This document shows, piece by piece, positions 21,670 to 33,996 of a stretch of DNA of 64,000 bases; the stretch's first letter is position 1; each line of letters opens with the position of its first letter. This stretch comes from Candolleomyces eurysporus. Its lineage: Eukaryota > Basidiomycota > Agaricomycetes > Agaricales > Psathyrellaceae. The DNA lies in assembly GCA_027579435.1 (NCBI GenBank), contig JANBPK010001219.1, forward strand, positions 1 to 64,000, written 5' to 3'. Below the pieces are notes generated by a model. It worked only from the letters and a program-made list of their open reading frames with translations, had not been told where the DNA came from and did not search any database. Position numbers and translations under genes: made by a program.

Positions 21670-22661
21670 AACCTAAATTTTTGAATGCATGCCCCCCCTC
21701 TTCCCTTTTCGGCTTTTCCCAAACCGTTCCCATTCCCTCCTTGGTTTGTTTTGCGGGTTTCTGCTCGTCCGGATGTATGCTATCTAGCCAGACAGTTAAA
21801 ATACCATATTTGATTGGACAGTTCGCCCAATTGATGCGCCTTTCATTTATCGACGACGACGATCCTCTTGACGTATTGACACCTTCTGCTCTACGAGCTC
21901 ATGCTTCCTTGACTTGGGACCCGCCTTGCATAGATATCGAGCATGAGCAGCACGAATAAAAACTCGCGGTCCGTTCAATTTCCCTTCCCCGCTCCCCTTT
22001 CCCTCGCTTCGCTATCCTTCCCCATATCCCCCGGGTCCAACACCTCGGACGCTCCACTGAAGATGACGGGCTCTGGACTTTCTCCCTACTCCTCCAGAGT
22101 CATGCGTTGGACGCGAGGGCAATTTCGGGTCTCCATTAGTATTACTGAGAGTGGGTGTGCCCGTCCTCGCTCTCGTGGATCCTGGGGCAAGAAAAGTCTG
22201 TGGAAAAGGAGCGCATTTAGAGGGTGAGCGCTAGCTTGAAGCCGTTCGCACTGTCAACCAGTCCATGATCATTCTCCGAATGAATCCAAACCACCGCGAT
22301 AGTCCTTGGGGCAAGTGGGGGACGTTATGTCCCCAGCACCACCTCCCAGTCGAGCTGCTGCATGTTAGCGGGCTGAAGCGCTAATCTGGGATCAGGAAAG
22401 CAATATGCACCACAGGAAAGAATGTAGATGTGGTGGTGTAAAAACGGCTGCTGGACAAACAATCGTTCAAGCAGAACGATATCAGCGGCCAAGGATGGAT
22501 GGAGGATTAAAGAATTAGATTTATTGACAATGATAGAATCCAGGGGTCAGTCCCATCCGACTTTTGTTCGATAGGTGACAATGTGGGGCGTATACGCATC
22601 CATCCATCTGCTGCTGTCTTTCTGCCTCTCCGCACCAACCAAACAAACTAGTTGGTTCCGT
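21670..22661 (+). other. Convergent intergenic region between paralogue E and SDH4
   Basis: Contains the shared TTGATTGGACAGTTCGCCCA block found after every paralogue. About 800 bp match the region after paralogue A. An ATGACGGGCTC-initiated short ORF at about 22063 is shared with 8250 but diverges in frame. I see no supported gene. Confidence 0.5.
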
Positions 22662-23514
22662 CTATGCTGTCCACACCTTGGCGATGAGTTCGGTGAGACC
22701 TGGAGGGGTGAGCGAGTTAGTGAAACGGAAGAACGCGGTATGAAGCATGGAGGGATGGGGGGGGGTGCGACATGGTCAAGCTCCGGAGCTTGAAGGGAGC
22801 AAGGGCATACGAAGCAAGTGAGGTGTGAAGAAGGAGGGGAGGGCGCAATCATGAGCGAAGGCATTACTACGCACCGATGTCGTTGGTGTTGAACTGGTAC
22901 ACTCCAATGAGGGTTGCAGCAGTCAGAGTGCGGAGACCCCAGGTCGCGATTCTGCCAATGACGGGGAACTTTCGTGTGTGGAGGTAGTCAACGACAGCCT
23001 GGTCAAACTAAAACCGCAAAAATGATCAGACACGAGGGTGAACTGCGAAGAGAGACAAGGAATCACGCACCCCAAGATGACTGTGGATGACCAACGAGAG
23101 TCCGAGCAAACCGTCGACGATAGGGAAGTTGCTGCCACTTGTTACAAAAGCTGCAGCTGTGAGAGGGATGAGTGCTGCTGAGAGGCTTCGTTCAAAGACC
23201 CAGTGGTAGGATCCATGCGTGGGCGAGGGAGGAGGGAAGGTGGTTGCGTCGTTTGCGCCGCCCTTTGGAATCGCTGTTCATACACGACCTAAGTCATTCA
23301 TTTCTTCTCAATATCTGAGCAGAAAGCCTACTCACGTCCACCAGGAACGTAGGCATGCTTCAAAGTCGAGTTGTTGCGTGCTAAAGCCACTCGTTAGCCA
23401 TAATCCACGCTTATAATGCGATTGCAGCATGCCTTGAATCGCGGCAGTGCGCAGAACAGCACGGTGGGCGAGAGCCCTGGGGAGTGTGGAACGAACGAGG
23501 AGGCTGGTGGACAT
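22662..23514 (-). CDS. SDH4: Succinate dehydrogenase membrane anchor subunit, small (CybS)
   Basis: Exons on the reverse strand: 23514-23433, 23380-23336, 23273-23071, 23007-22875, 22699-22662, giving 166 codons. The protein starts MSTSLLVRSTLPRALAHRAV, an Arg/Ser-rich mitochondrial presequence. It then contains THGSYHWVFERSLSAALIPL, VDGLLGLSLVIHSHLGFDQ, VVDYLHTRKFPVIGRI and ends NTNDIGLTELIAKVW. These are hallmark segments of the complex II anchor; SHLGFD and DYLH correspond to the haem and quinone region. It helps anchor succinate dehydrogenase in the inner membrane and pass electrons to ubiquinone. The first intron appears to be GC-AG (52 nt, GCATGC donor, CTAAC branch site). The last intron is long (175 nt). 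A broken partial copy lies at 8812-9434. Confidence 0.93.
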
Positions 23515-24016
23515 GGCAAGACCTAAGGCAGACAAGGATGAAAATGTGCAGAAACAGAAGAGGAGCCGGTAGGCGTTCGCCCCGCCGGAACTGTCGACTG
23601 CCCCTGCGTGCCGTGTCCCGCGCCCAATCACAAGCTTCGTGTTACAGCCGGTTGTTTCCGGTAGACCTATCGTAGGGTTTCGGAAAGCGGCCCGCTGTTG
23701 TGATAGGAGAGGACTCTCAAGTCTGTCTTGTCTTGGGGCTCAACGAGTGATGATTCAATCAACTAGTATAATGTACAAAGATACAGGAACAAAGATTTTG
23801 TGACAGTTTTTTATATTTTTTTTCCTCTTTTTCGGTTTTATCTCTCTTTTTTTTGATTTCTTTATCTTTTCTGATTTTTTCAAGTTTTTACGATGGAAGA
23901 AGACAGACGCCAAAGAGAAGCAGACAACACAAAACCAGCTGATTACAGACAGAGAAGCATGAAATAAGAACCGATAGCCCAAGTGAAGCGATAAAAGGCG
24001 AGCAGACTCTTGCTTC
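23515..24016. other. Intergenic, with pyrimidine-rich tract
   Basis: Covers the SDH4 5' flank and the 3' flank of the next reverse-strand gene. A T/C-rich, almost purine-free tract spans about 23807-23890. No gene is seen. Confidence 0.5.
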
Positions 24017-25337
24017 TCAATCCTCAGTCGCAGGTGGGAAGTCGAAGCATATGTCACGGTTCACCCTGAACGAATTCATCTGGTCATCGTATACCCTCGG
24101 CTTCTTGTTACCACCACTTGCCTTGGCCTGGGTCTGCTTGCCCGAGCTCGAAGCCGCTGAGGAGGTACCACGCTGCCGATTCCGAGTCCGCCTAGAACGA
24201 CCTGCCTGACCTCGGGGCTGCTGACCGGTACTCGTGCTCGGGCCCGCTGAAGAGCTAGCATCCCCNATTATGGTTCTCATTGACAGGGAGGAGGCTCGAA
24301 GTCGAGATCGGAGTAGCTGCAGGCGATGGAACAGCTTGAAGAGTGGAAGTGGGACTGGGCAAAGCTTTGACGACGGAAGACGGCTGAGACACGGCAGGCT
24401 CGGACTTGTAAGCAATCACGGCATTAGCACGCGTCCCATCCCCATTCAACTCTCTCAACACCAAATCCGGTCCCAAAGCAGACGCAGATCGCAATCCCGG
24501 AGTGCCTGTGGCCTGAATGTTGGCTGCAGCAGGAGTAGTGGAAGGCTCGTACAATCTGTAGAGTGAATTCAACGTTGAGTACATTTGACTACTGAGAGAA
24601 TAAGAGACAAATTACTCACTGTGCGGTGTCGATGGTCTCGGCAGCAGTAGATAGTTGAACATCGTTCGATGCGTCCGTTGCAGCAGCGTCCAGAATACTG
24701 GGATTGACCTCGGACGCAGAAATAAGAATAGTGCTAGGATCATAGACGCTCAACGCCATCCTAGCGACTTCGGTCAAGCGTGGGTCGGCGACCATCGCGT
24801 CGAGAAGTGTGACATCTGCTGCCGCGAGTCCAGCGCGGTATTTCTCCATCAATCCCTTCCTGAAAGGCAAACGGCCGAGTCAATGGGCACGTTCCTTCCT
24901 CCAATAAAAAAAGTGACCTACCATTCCGCAAATTCGGTGTCGGTAATATATTCTTGTCTATTCTCTGCACGCTCGAGGTCCTTGAGGTTCCGGAACGTCT
25001 CCGCCGCAACCACCATCCACGCCAATCGATCTATCGCTTCACGACGCGCTTCCTCCGTGCTGAGCTTTAGAAGAATCCATGCAAACTCTGGGGTATTGCG
25101 CAGCATACGGTTGGTGAGTCCCACGACCAGCATATACGCGTCGGCGCCCATCCAATGATACTCGGGCGACCAGATGACAGGATCGTCGTCCCAAGTGAGG
25201 TCGAAAGGCTCGGATGAAGCTGTGAGGACAATGGAAGGGGACGAATAAATATCATCGTCGTCCGAGTCAATGCTAAGGTCGATAACCTCAGGCGGAGGTG
25301 GTGCGGGAACAATGGCAGTGTATGGATAAGTGTTCAT
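24017..25337 (-). CDS. Hypothetical disordered protein with SUMO-interacting-like motif
   Basis: Exons on the reverse strand: 25337-24922, 24859-24620, 24555-24017. Removing the single N at 24266 (after a C run) gives 397 codons. The N-terminus carries PPPPEVIDLSIDSDDDD, a hydrophobic VIDL core followed by acid and serine residues, as in SUMO-interacting motifs. A central helical region (residues about 60-200, for example RREAIDRLAWMVVAAETFRN) is probably folded. The rest is Ser/Thr/Pro/Ala-rich. Near the C-terminus is a basic stretch, GRSRRTRNRQRG, possibly a nuclear localisation or nucleic-acid-binding segment. I do not recognise the family. A nuclear role is inference from the two motifs. 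Confidence 0.7.
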
Positions 25338-26221
25338 TGCTATAGAGGTGGGTGGTGGGGGTGGTGATAGTCGTGGCGGAGGACAGAAGAGCGAGACAAC
25401 AGAATTTCGGGAGGATACTTCAGCTTTTATACGAATCCCTCTCGGGCTCTTTACTAGACCACAATGAACATCTATTGTACAATTTTTTTTTCTTTCGATC
25501 GAACGCTAGCTACAGATTCGAGAGGTCGATTAAACCAGAGGCCGCTTCTTCACTATCTGGTAGTGACGGTATATTGCCTCCTTCCCTGCCTACCTTTGTT
25601 GCGGCCCGCCGGCAACTCACAGCGGTTGGGCCCGTGGAAGTTTCCATCGGTCCCACGGAGGGCGCGTCCCTGGCAAGCGCCGGCGTTAGGTTTGAACACT
25701 CAACATACCGTCATTGTCCTGCCCCTTAAACCCGCTGACATCATGATGTGCGCTCAATGCAGCATCACGACATGACTCACATCTGGAATGTAGAGGGTCG
25801 GCCTCATGTAGAGGGAGGTTACGGGGTCATGGTAGATAAGATCCAGCGCCCGACGACTCCACCCTTCCAGAAATCACATCCCCTCCGTTGGTCCGATCCG
25901 TACCCTTTCACCATATCACACAGCACCGAGCCCTAGATTCCAAGATTGTTTGGGCTCCCAAGGCCTCAGGGTCATTGTAGATAGAGCTCTCCGAACCCGA
26001 CACCCTTCCGGGGATCACGTCTCTTCCGTTGGCTCGGCAACCCGTACCCTTTGCTGTATTGCACAATGCCCAGTCCTTTGTTGTATCACACAGTGCCGAA
26101 CTCTTCTGCAATCACACAGTGTCGAACCGTCTCAAGTAGTCAAATAAATTGGCCGTGTCATTAAGCATACAGGGGTCGAAAACAGTCCGGCGGCCAAGTA
26201 CCGAACCCCCGTTTCCCGAGT
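25338..26221. other. Intergenic, with diverged internal repeat
   Basis: The first 80 bp are GT-rich. From about 25826 to 26120 there are two diverged copies of a ~105-bp unit sharing GTCATxGTAGATA, CACCCTTCC and the segment CCGTACCCTTT...ATCACACAG. Two short extra copies of the ATCACACAGTGxCGAAC end follow. No gene is seen. Confidence 0.5.
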
Positions 26222-26739
26222 CTAATCGCGATCCGTCTTCCTCTTCTTTACTTTCTTCACTTCATATCTCCCAACAAGCGAAACATAATTGTGCAGAGTA
26301 AACTTCCACCTCTCTTCCGTTGGAAGCCGTTTGAGAACCCCTCGGTAATCTGCGTAATGGACGCCTTCAACGGGCTTCAAATTTCCGTGGACCGTGCGCG
26401 CGTGAACGGCGAGGTCCTCTTCGTCCTTGAAGCCAGAGTGCTCGCAGCCGTTGATTCCACAGTCTATGGACTCGCCCTCGACGGTCAATTTGCTCGACGT
26501 GACTTTTGAGCTGCAGCGCGCAAGCCATGGCGAGCTGGTTTAAGTCGCATAATCCGTGAATGATAGGGGCGCACTTACAAGGTGACAAAGAAATGCATGA
26601 TGTGAAGGCTGTCGCTATGCTCTGTTGTGACAGGCTCGGGAACGGTGGGGCTTGTGTCTTCTAGAGAGAGGCGGTCCATGAGGCGATCCAAACTCTTCCT
26701 CCACTGGTCGGACTTCTCCGATCCGCACGCGTTCGACAT
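26222..26739 (-). CDS. Small C2H2-type zinc-finger protein
   Basis: Exons on the reverse strand: 26739-26579 and 26510-26222, giving 149 codons. The 68-nt intron has GTAAGT and CTGCAG ends and splits a Phe codon. One finger is visible, IDCGINGCEHSG...DLAVHARTVHG, with spacing C-x4-C-x13-H-x4-H, close to the C2H2 consensus. A basic C-terminus, VKKVKKRKTDRD, is a likely nuclear localisation signal. The N-terminal part (SDQWRKSLDRLMDRLSLED) is an amphipathic helix without assignable family. A nuclear nucleic-acid or protein-binding role is plausible but not shown. Confidence 0.65.
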
Positions 26740-28379
26740 CGTCGTGGGTCCACTGAAGCAAAGCAAGGTAGTGTGGTGGGAGGTGCTGAGGGCTATTCAG
26801 CAGGGTGATAGTGGTGCTCTATGGTACGTTTACAATTAAAGTCTTTTTATACCTCCCGCCCAGAAGCCACAGCGAATACGGCCATTGTGGCCTGGTTCAT
26901 TGTGACCGCCGGCCAAGAAAGGGTCCAAACCACCTAAGACCGACATCATTGTTCGGCCGCAGGGGAGTGACACGCTGGCGAGCACCCTCATCCATTCCTC
27001 CAGCTTATCCGTGAGCCACCGTCCAAAATTCGAGCCTCCTCACGCCCAAGGCAAACCGATCCTCGGAAGTTTTTGGACAGTATATACCATATTCGGTCGC
27101 AAATCCTTCTTGCCGGAGCGCGCGAAATTTCTTTGGTCATTGATATCTCTTCCACTCGACCATCAAACTATATGACTTGCAGACAACTCGGAGGGACACG
27201 AATTTCGCTCTGCACTTCCAGACTCGAACTACCTTTACTTGTACGACCTTGAAATGGCTGTCACTCCCTCGCCATGTGATGACACCCTTCACCGCGGTCT
27301 TGGGCTCGTTTCTCCTCGAAAACTCTCGGAATGTCGGCCTACTTTCATACGCCAGAAGAACTCGGCTCCATTTTACCTGACTCGAAGATCGTCGCCTACC
27401 CATATAACTCAAAAAATTCTGTTTGTTTCCCAATGGAAGCCACCAGCATCAATGCTTCGTCTTGACGACGCAAGAGGCAGAATGTCTTACAGTCCCCACA
27501 TCCGCTGGTGCTTCAGAGGTCTTACTATATTCTGGTCTAGGCTCTGTCAACATTATCTGGTGTAAAGGGACGAAGACTCCTGGATGCCCCGAAATCTTGC
27601 TCTTGGTCAATCTTGACGCCTGTACCGAGTCCGTTGCTGGTGCATCTACGCCATTATCTTGACCGCAGTCTTTCAATATTAGGTTAGGCCTGAAGCAAAA
27701 TTTTGCTTCTGCACCTGTCCCGAATTGGTGGAGGATCTAGAAGTTATCACTGGGAACTCAGTCTGGTCTTCGCGCAAGCACTGGTCGCGGTTCTTTTCGG
27801 GTTCTGCGACTCGACACTCGACATGGCCTCTCAAATTTTTGAACATCTTTGTTCGAGAGCGATCTTCTCTCTGTTTATCTTTGAGTCTATCCTCCTCATA
27901 CTGCATAGCATTGCTCAGTAGATCGTCAAACGGCGAAGTGTTGATTGACCGTGACATCATGATGGCTGGCCAGCCGACAAAATCACGGCACCAATTGCTC
28001 TTTGTTTCAAACCACGTTCACGTCGATTGCGTCCAATGAGCATCTTCACTGGATACAACGCCATGCCACCGTATTTTCGTCTGTTTGCCTGTTCTCTTTG
28101 TGAGTGGACCTTTAAATTAGGTGTAAGCAACGCGTCTCCTCGCATCTCTTCCTTCCTTTCTACCATATTAATATTCTTCTAAAGCCTCGCACTTTCACGC
28201 GTTGACTTCGACGTTCATCTCAAGCATACTATACTGAAGCCGGCTTCAGATCTCACAGTTTTGACCTACATTCCTTTTGGCAACCGCTTCAATTTACCTT
28301 TCATCTTTGTAAGTCGTAGCCGACATAGGCCAACGCTTTGACTGATCAACATTCACATATATCAAGCCTCAAACCAAAA
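26740..28379. other. Long region with no supported gene
   Basis: ORFs of 60-110 codons occur on both strands (for example 27239-27565 plus and 27679-27960 minus). None has a recognisable motif, and plus and minus frames compete without a clear winner. The last ~200 bp are presumably the 5' flank of the gene starting near 28380. Confidence 0.4.
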
Positions 28380-31300
28380 ATGACAAGCAACAGGAAAACC
28401 TCTGGATTTGGCAAGGCAGGACCTTTGCTGAACGAAGGAAGCTGTCTCACCCCAGGGCTGGACCCCAACGCTTCACCGTGCGTTCGCTTCTTGGTTCACT
28501 CAATGAAAGGCATTCGAGTCCTAACTCGATTGTCCATGCAGCCTCGAGACTTATCGTAGTTCTCGAAGCCTCTTTGCACGTACCCCAGGCTCCCCAAGTG
28601 CCAATTCCACAAGGTAACCAACGTGTATTGACCGTGAAGCGTCGTTAGCTTACGCATTCGATAGTTTTCGAAGACCTGTTCGAGATCCAACCACACCTGG
28701 CGATCACACCACTCGCTCAACAGGTCAGCATGGGGACAAGACACCGATGACTCCAGGCCTCTCTACCAAGAGAAAACACACCGACGAGAATCACGATGTA
28801 GACTCACGCAAAAAGTATAAGGCGATCGAACCTAGTAGTCAAGAATCCTCTCCAGACGCCGGAAAGATGAGAGGGGCAGTTCCTATTATCAGTGATCGCG
28901 ATCTGAACTCTGTGTAAGTGTAATGAAATCGTTTGGGCATACTGTGGACTTATTCATTCCCCCAGACCATCTACGCCTTCATCTAAAATTGCTAAGGGTA
29001 AGGGTAGAGCTGTCCCTAACTCCGTGGGCAAGGACGAGAGCGAAACATCTGTCACCTCTCCCATCGCCAAATCTCGCCCAAAGACACGGTCAGTCAATTT
29101 CAATCTTGACCATACGCGGAAATCCTGATGCTGAGTTTTGTCAGATCTTTCGATGATGAGGACTATGTCCATGAGGAGGAATCTGACGATGATGAGGAAT
29201 ATGTCGATGATGAGGAATATGTCGATGAATCTGTCGACAATGAAGAATCCGATCACCGGAATGATTTAGATTCCGATCCCGAAGGTGATGATTGCTCCCC
29301 TAGTAGCCACTGCTCTGGGAGTGCAAAGGAATCTGAAAAGGAGACAACTGTCTCCACCGGATCGTGAGTATCATTCCAATGCCGATCCTTGGACGAAGGG
29401 CTCACATGAGTTTCTCTGGAGTGCTTCCTCTACTAGTTCTCCCACTGTCGAAAGGCAAGTAAACGGCAAATTTTTTGACTTCAAGCTTCAGTGCCCAACC
29501 TGACCATTAACCTGTACCGTAGGGCAACCGTGGCACCGAAGTTTCTCTACACTACCGGCGGAGATCTTTCTGGGATGTTAGTCGAAAGCCCGGATGTCCC
29601 TGGCGTCAAGTGAGTTTCGAAGCCATTGGTTAATCAGGAAAAGAGCCAAACAAACCGATCTGTCTGTATTTCTAGGTGGTTTGTCAAGTTTGGCCTCGAT
29701 GCGGATGATAATTTGCTGTGCGTGTTGTTTCCTTTCATTGGCTGGCTAAAATTCAAAGTATTTTCAGCGTAACCACGTCCACCCAACGGTATAATCGCGC
29801 TTCCAAAATCCGAGAAAAGCTTACCGGCAGCCCCAGGCCTTCTGTAGACCCATCCCGCGCTTCTGGATCCGCCACCCGGGCCGTCACTCGGAAAAGGTAT
29901 GTCTCATTGGAGCTCGTCTTGAAAATGGAAAGCTCACAGCCGAGCCTCTGCAGTACCAAGAAGTAGGTATCCCTTTTCTGCTAATTGACAGTCACCTTGA
30001 TTCGCTTGATTCCATAGGCCCACCAAGTCATCTCGAAGCTCATCTTCCACTGGAACGGCCAAGACTAACGATGCAGCTGCTAGAACGTAAGTAATGGTTC
30101 ATTACCTATCAATTGGAGTATCAGATTACCTCCCTGAAATATCGACAGGCGCTCTGTCTCTCAATCCCCAGTCACTTTGCAGCTCTCAACGCCACGCGAG
30201 TCCGAACGTCAAAAGAAGCGTAATGTCCAGGCAATTGGCAGCCAAGCCTCGGGCCCAAACGGAGTGATCCAGAGGTAGCTGTGGTTCCTTGGGCTATATT
30301 GCAAAGAAGCTCACCAGAACCTAAAGCACATCAGTCGTGCCCGCGCCCGCTAAAAACCCTGCAAAAGGATATGCCAAGAAGGTCGCTTCCCATACTGGAA
30401 AGAGACTGGATGGGGGGNAAACCCAGCGGGCCCTCGTCCGTGAACAGGAATGGCAAGAAGTAAGAGTGCCGATACTTTGTTCAACCGGTTGATGTGCTTA
30501 CTTCAACGTTGCATTAGATCATCCACTGTTCGAGTCGACACAGAGTTCTTTTCCTCCCTTCGCCATTCTGTTAAGCCTCAGGCTTCAAGCTCAAAGCTTA
30601 GTACCGCTCTTGCGCGAGTCCAGGACAAAGGCGAAGGCAACACCAGGAAATCAAGCAAAGACCCTTCCGCAGAGTCCAATGGTCCTACTCCAAGGTGAGC
30701 GTTATACCAATAGTCGGAGGAAGAAACTTATCATAAGGATCTCTTGCAACCTCAGGCCTGCAGACCGAAGCTCGCGAACTAACAAGCTTGATCGGAGAGG
30801 GTAAGAGCGCGTCACTCCCTCAAACTAATAGCCACGACTCACTCGTTCCAGAGCAAAATTGTCGCCTGAAAGACCCGGAACTTCGAAGATACCACCGACC
30901 AAGGTTGTGCATTCATTGGCTTCAGAGTAAGTGTCCTTCTACAGGAAAAAGGGTACGCTGACCGTGAATGTGTTACAGGCCGGGGTGTTCTCGAGTACCT
31001 CCTGTTATGGAGCAAGACGGAAGCGGGAGTCTTCGCCCTGTGACTCATGGGTAAGCGTCATTTGAGTTTATCGATCAAGAAGGGCTTATGATTCACTCGC
31101 TCCAGGTCGACCAGTAGTCAAACTCCCTCTGTGAGGGCTCCGAATATTGAGTAAGTGATGTAGTATTGCTTTAACCGAGTCCACGTCTCAGCCAGAGCTT
31201 CCTGTAGGTCATCTGGCGCTCCAACCGCTAGTGCGGCTCAAGCCACAGCGTTGCCTCCTATAGCTGGCTCTAGGTATGGTTTCGGCTGCTTGCCTGCCGG

Positions 31301-31682
31301 GTTCTATCAAAGCTCACCCGAAGTTCTGAAGCCGGGGATCCAATCTCAAGCTTATAACGTGGTCCCAGTATTCGTTTTCGTACGGATTTGGCGTTTTTCA
31401 CACTAGCACTAGAGATGTGTCTCACTCTCCGTTAGGTTCAAGTTCCCGGATGACGTACATCCTCAAGAAATATACTGCAATTGTCAAAGTAACTGCCACA
31501 AATCAGACTTCCATAATGCCGAAGAAATACGCATGCACATCCAGGAGCGTCAAAAGCACAAGGAGGATGTCTTACAGAATGCTCAAGATTTCCACTTGAA
31601 GCCTCGAGAGGAGGGCGATGGATTTCCCTGGGGACTTGGACCCGGTCGTCCGGTCGAGTCAGCCCGGCTCTCGATGAGCTGA
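28380..31682 (+). CDS. Many-exon disordered protein, unknown function
   Basis: A chain of short exons reads in frame over about 3 kb. Examples are ending 28913, 28966-29088, 29145-29363, a 9-nt exon at 29954-29962, and a last exon ending at the TGA at 31682. Residue content is Ser/Lys/Pro-rich with a strongly acidic segment (SDDDEEYVDDEEYVDE). A more ordered part reads PKFLYTTGGDLSGMLVES then KWFVKFGLDADDNLL. The final exon has CNCQSNCHKSDFHNAEE followed by two His (C-x-C-x3-CH pattern), possibly metal-binding. Basic clusters (TKRKHTDENH, SRKKYK) suggest a nuclear protein. The start at 28380 (MTSNRKTSGFGKAG) and the first intron are uncertain: the phase between about 28612 and 28663 does not close. 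I do not recognise the family. Confidence 0.55.
29954..29962 (+). other. 9-nt micro-exon in the disordered-protein gene
   Basis: TACCAAGAA is flanked by CTCTGCAG before and GTAGGT after. It keeps the reading frame between the RAVTRKR exon and the KPTKSSRSSSS exon, adding Ser-Thr-Lys across the split codons. Confidence 0.55.
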
Positions 31683-32261
31683 AGCTCCATCGCAATTAGG
31701 TCGTTTTCCATCCATTGGTTTCTCAATTTCAATTATTGTGACGTTCGTACTTCGACTTGCATAACCTGTTTGTAATCTCGAATGACAATCACCACTTCCG
31801 GTTTTCCTCCTGCACTGCGGCCAAATGCTTGGGTCTGTCACTACGCATGTAGTTCTGGGAGGACGAAGAAAGCCCCGCCGGCCAAGACTTAGACAGGCGG
31901 TAGATTTCGAGGTGCCGAATCGTACTAATCCCGCTCTGGTCAACGTATGAAGAGCGTAATATCACCTATAGGCGGCCTCCCAGACTGTGGGGAGGTGACG
32001 AGATGTATACTTTGAAGCATCTCGCCTCTTTCGGCACAGTCCTACACATTTCTCTTCAGGACGCCACTTCACCGTACGTGAGAGTCGAGTCCCCTTTAAT
32101 CAGGACCAAGTTGGCCGTTACCGTCTGACCACCTAGAATTGGTTTCAAGATAGTGTTTAAACTTCTATTCTACATCTGTATAACTAGCACAGGTCATACC
32201 AGTGGGGAGTATGCGTTTACTATCTCCTTCTCGACACTTCCCCTCCGACGGCAGTATCGGG
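31683..32261. other. Convergent intergenic region
   Basis: Lies between the 3' ends of the many-exon gene and ZPR1. No gene, repeat or RNA was recognised. Confidence 0.5.
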
Positions 32262-33996
32262 CTAATTCTGTTCCTGTGCATCCTCTTCATAGTTTTCAAC
32301 CTTGATATCGTTCAAACCCAAAGCCTCGTTCTGATCCCAGGTACGATCGTACAGTTCAAACGTCATATTTGGATCAGGATCCGGGGCGTAGAGACTCTGA
32401 ATGTACGAGTTGGCGAGTGGATCGTCTAGTATGACCGTAAAGGGTTTTTCGACGTTAATGGCCTAATTAAAGGGAAAGGGCAACAAAAGTCAGAGGCCTG
32501 CAAAGATATCATGCGTAATGGTAGCAAAGACATACCGATTTGAGACCGGCCAAGAAAGTGTCAAACGTTTTCTTCTCGCTGCCCGTAGAAGAGTCACCAG
32601 CGAAGACCTTCTCGGATAGTTCCTCGTAAACTTGGTTGAGGATACCCTCGAGAGTGGTGAATCGGCCGCCCAGCGTTCCGTGGGTGAGTGTGAGCTCGAT
32701 TTCGGGGATCTCGAGGCCTGCGGTTTCGCTCTACAAATATAGTTTAGCTACAAACGAATCTGCAAGCGAGACCTGGGAATAGCATACCTTCAGGATATCG
32801 CGACTGAGATCCTCAGCGTCTTCGACCTTGAGAATGATACGCTTCCCTTGAGAAGAGATAGCAGCTCCGGATTTAACTTCGTTGTCTCTGTAGCCACATC
32901 GGTCACAGTTTGTCGACATGATGAGAATTTCCTATATCGACTGGTTGGAATTCACCTACTCGGAGGATGGGATGAATAAATACCTTAAAATAAGGAATAT
33001 CGACACGCTTCATGTATGTGTTTATTGAGTGCCCGCAACTCGAACAATTGCCAGGGAAGGTCAAAATCTCCTCCTTAGTGATCTCTTGACTTGTTGCTGA
33101 CTTGTCCGACTCGGCGTTCTCTTCATCGTCAGGTGCAACAAGTCCCAGCTGGACGTTTTGTTCGAAGGTTCTGGGGTACACTCGAAGGTTCCATTTAGGG
33201 TCAGACATACTGCCGAGGAACTCGAGGAAACTGTTCCCGGAGGGGTCGTCGAGCTTCAAGGTGAAGGGTTGGATGGGGATTTCTTCTTTCTTCGATGAAC
33301 CGGCTTCCTGTTCTTCGTCTTCGTCCTCTTCAGAATCTCCGACCATAGCCTTCAACTTCGTAAGGAGGGCCTCGATTCTGGTGTATGTCGCCTCATCCTG
33401 TATTCTTCGGAGTGGTTGATCCATACTGAGGTCGGCGATGATGTCGCGGAGAAGGCCTTCCACCGTGGTAAGCTGCCCTCGTTCGGTAGGAGGAAGTGTG
33501 AGATCAAGTTCAGGAATCTGAATCTCGCAATTCGAGGAACGGACAATCTGCCTGTTCAAGTCCTCTCTGTCCCTGATTTTGGCCGTGTAGGCAGTTCCTT
33601 CCGCTACACACGGTGTTATATGATGCTTCAGTTAATGAGTTAGAGCGAGGGGACGTACGTCTGATCTCCCCGGCAGATTGGATTTCATTATTGCTCCATC
33701 CGCAATGCTCGCAACGGAACGACATTACGACGACCTCCTTGAAGAATGGAATCGAAGTCAGGAGCAATCGTGTTTTCCCCTACTGGTCAAAATGGTTTGA
33801 TTGAAATCACAATAAAATCAGAGAAGATATTAGTACTGACCTGTTCATGGCATTTCATACACAGAGAGTCGATTTCATCGACAGCCTTCTCTTCGTCTCC
33901 CGCTACATTCCCTTCTCCACCATCCTTGGGCTCGAGAGTTTCGGTTTTTTCGGCGACTTGGCCAATTGCTGGGAATAGATCGCTGGATTTCGACAT
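32262..33996 (-). CDS. ZPR1: Zinc finger protein ZPR1
   Basis: Exons on the reverse strand: 33996-33841, 33779-33659, 33603-32984, 32931-32788, 32730-32536, 32462-32262, giving 478 codons, normal for fungal ZPR1. It shows the duplicated ZPR1 architecture. The first C4 zinc finger is CMKCHEQ...CEHCGW with [10 protein letters not shown], followed by an alpha/beta region ([19 protein letters not shown]). The second C4 finger is CSSCGH...CDRCGY with [12 protein letters not shown], then [25 protein letters not shown] and a final domain ending [12 protein letters not shown]. In yeast ZPR1 binds translation elongation factor eEF1A and acts in its biogenesis; that role is assumed here by homology. 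An acidic linker ([11 protein letters not shown]) separates the halves. Confidence 0.95.

Noticed and set aside
23807..23890. Pyrimidine tract as a possible regulatory RNA or terminator
   Set aside because: Pyrimidine-rich tracts are common in fungal intergenic DNA; no secondary structure or repeat supports more.
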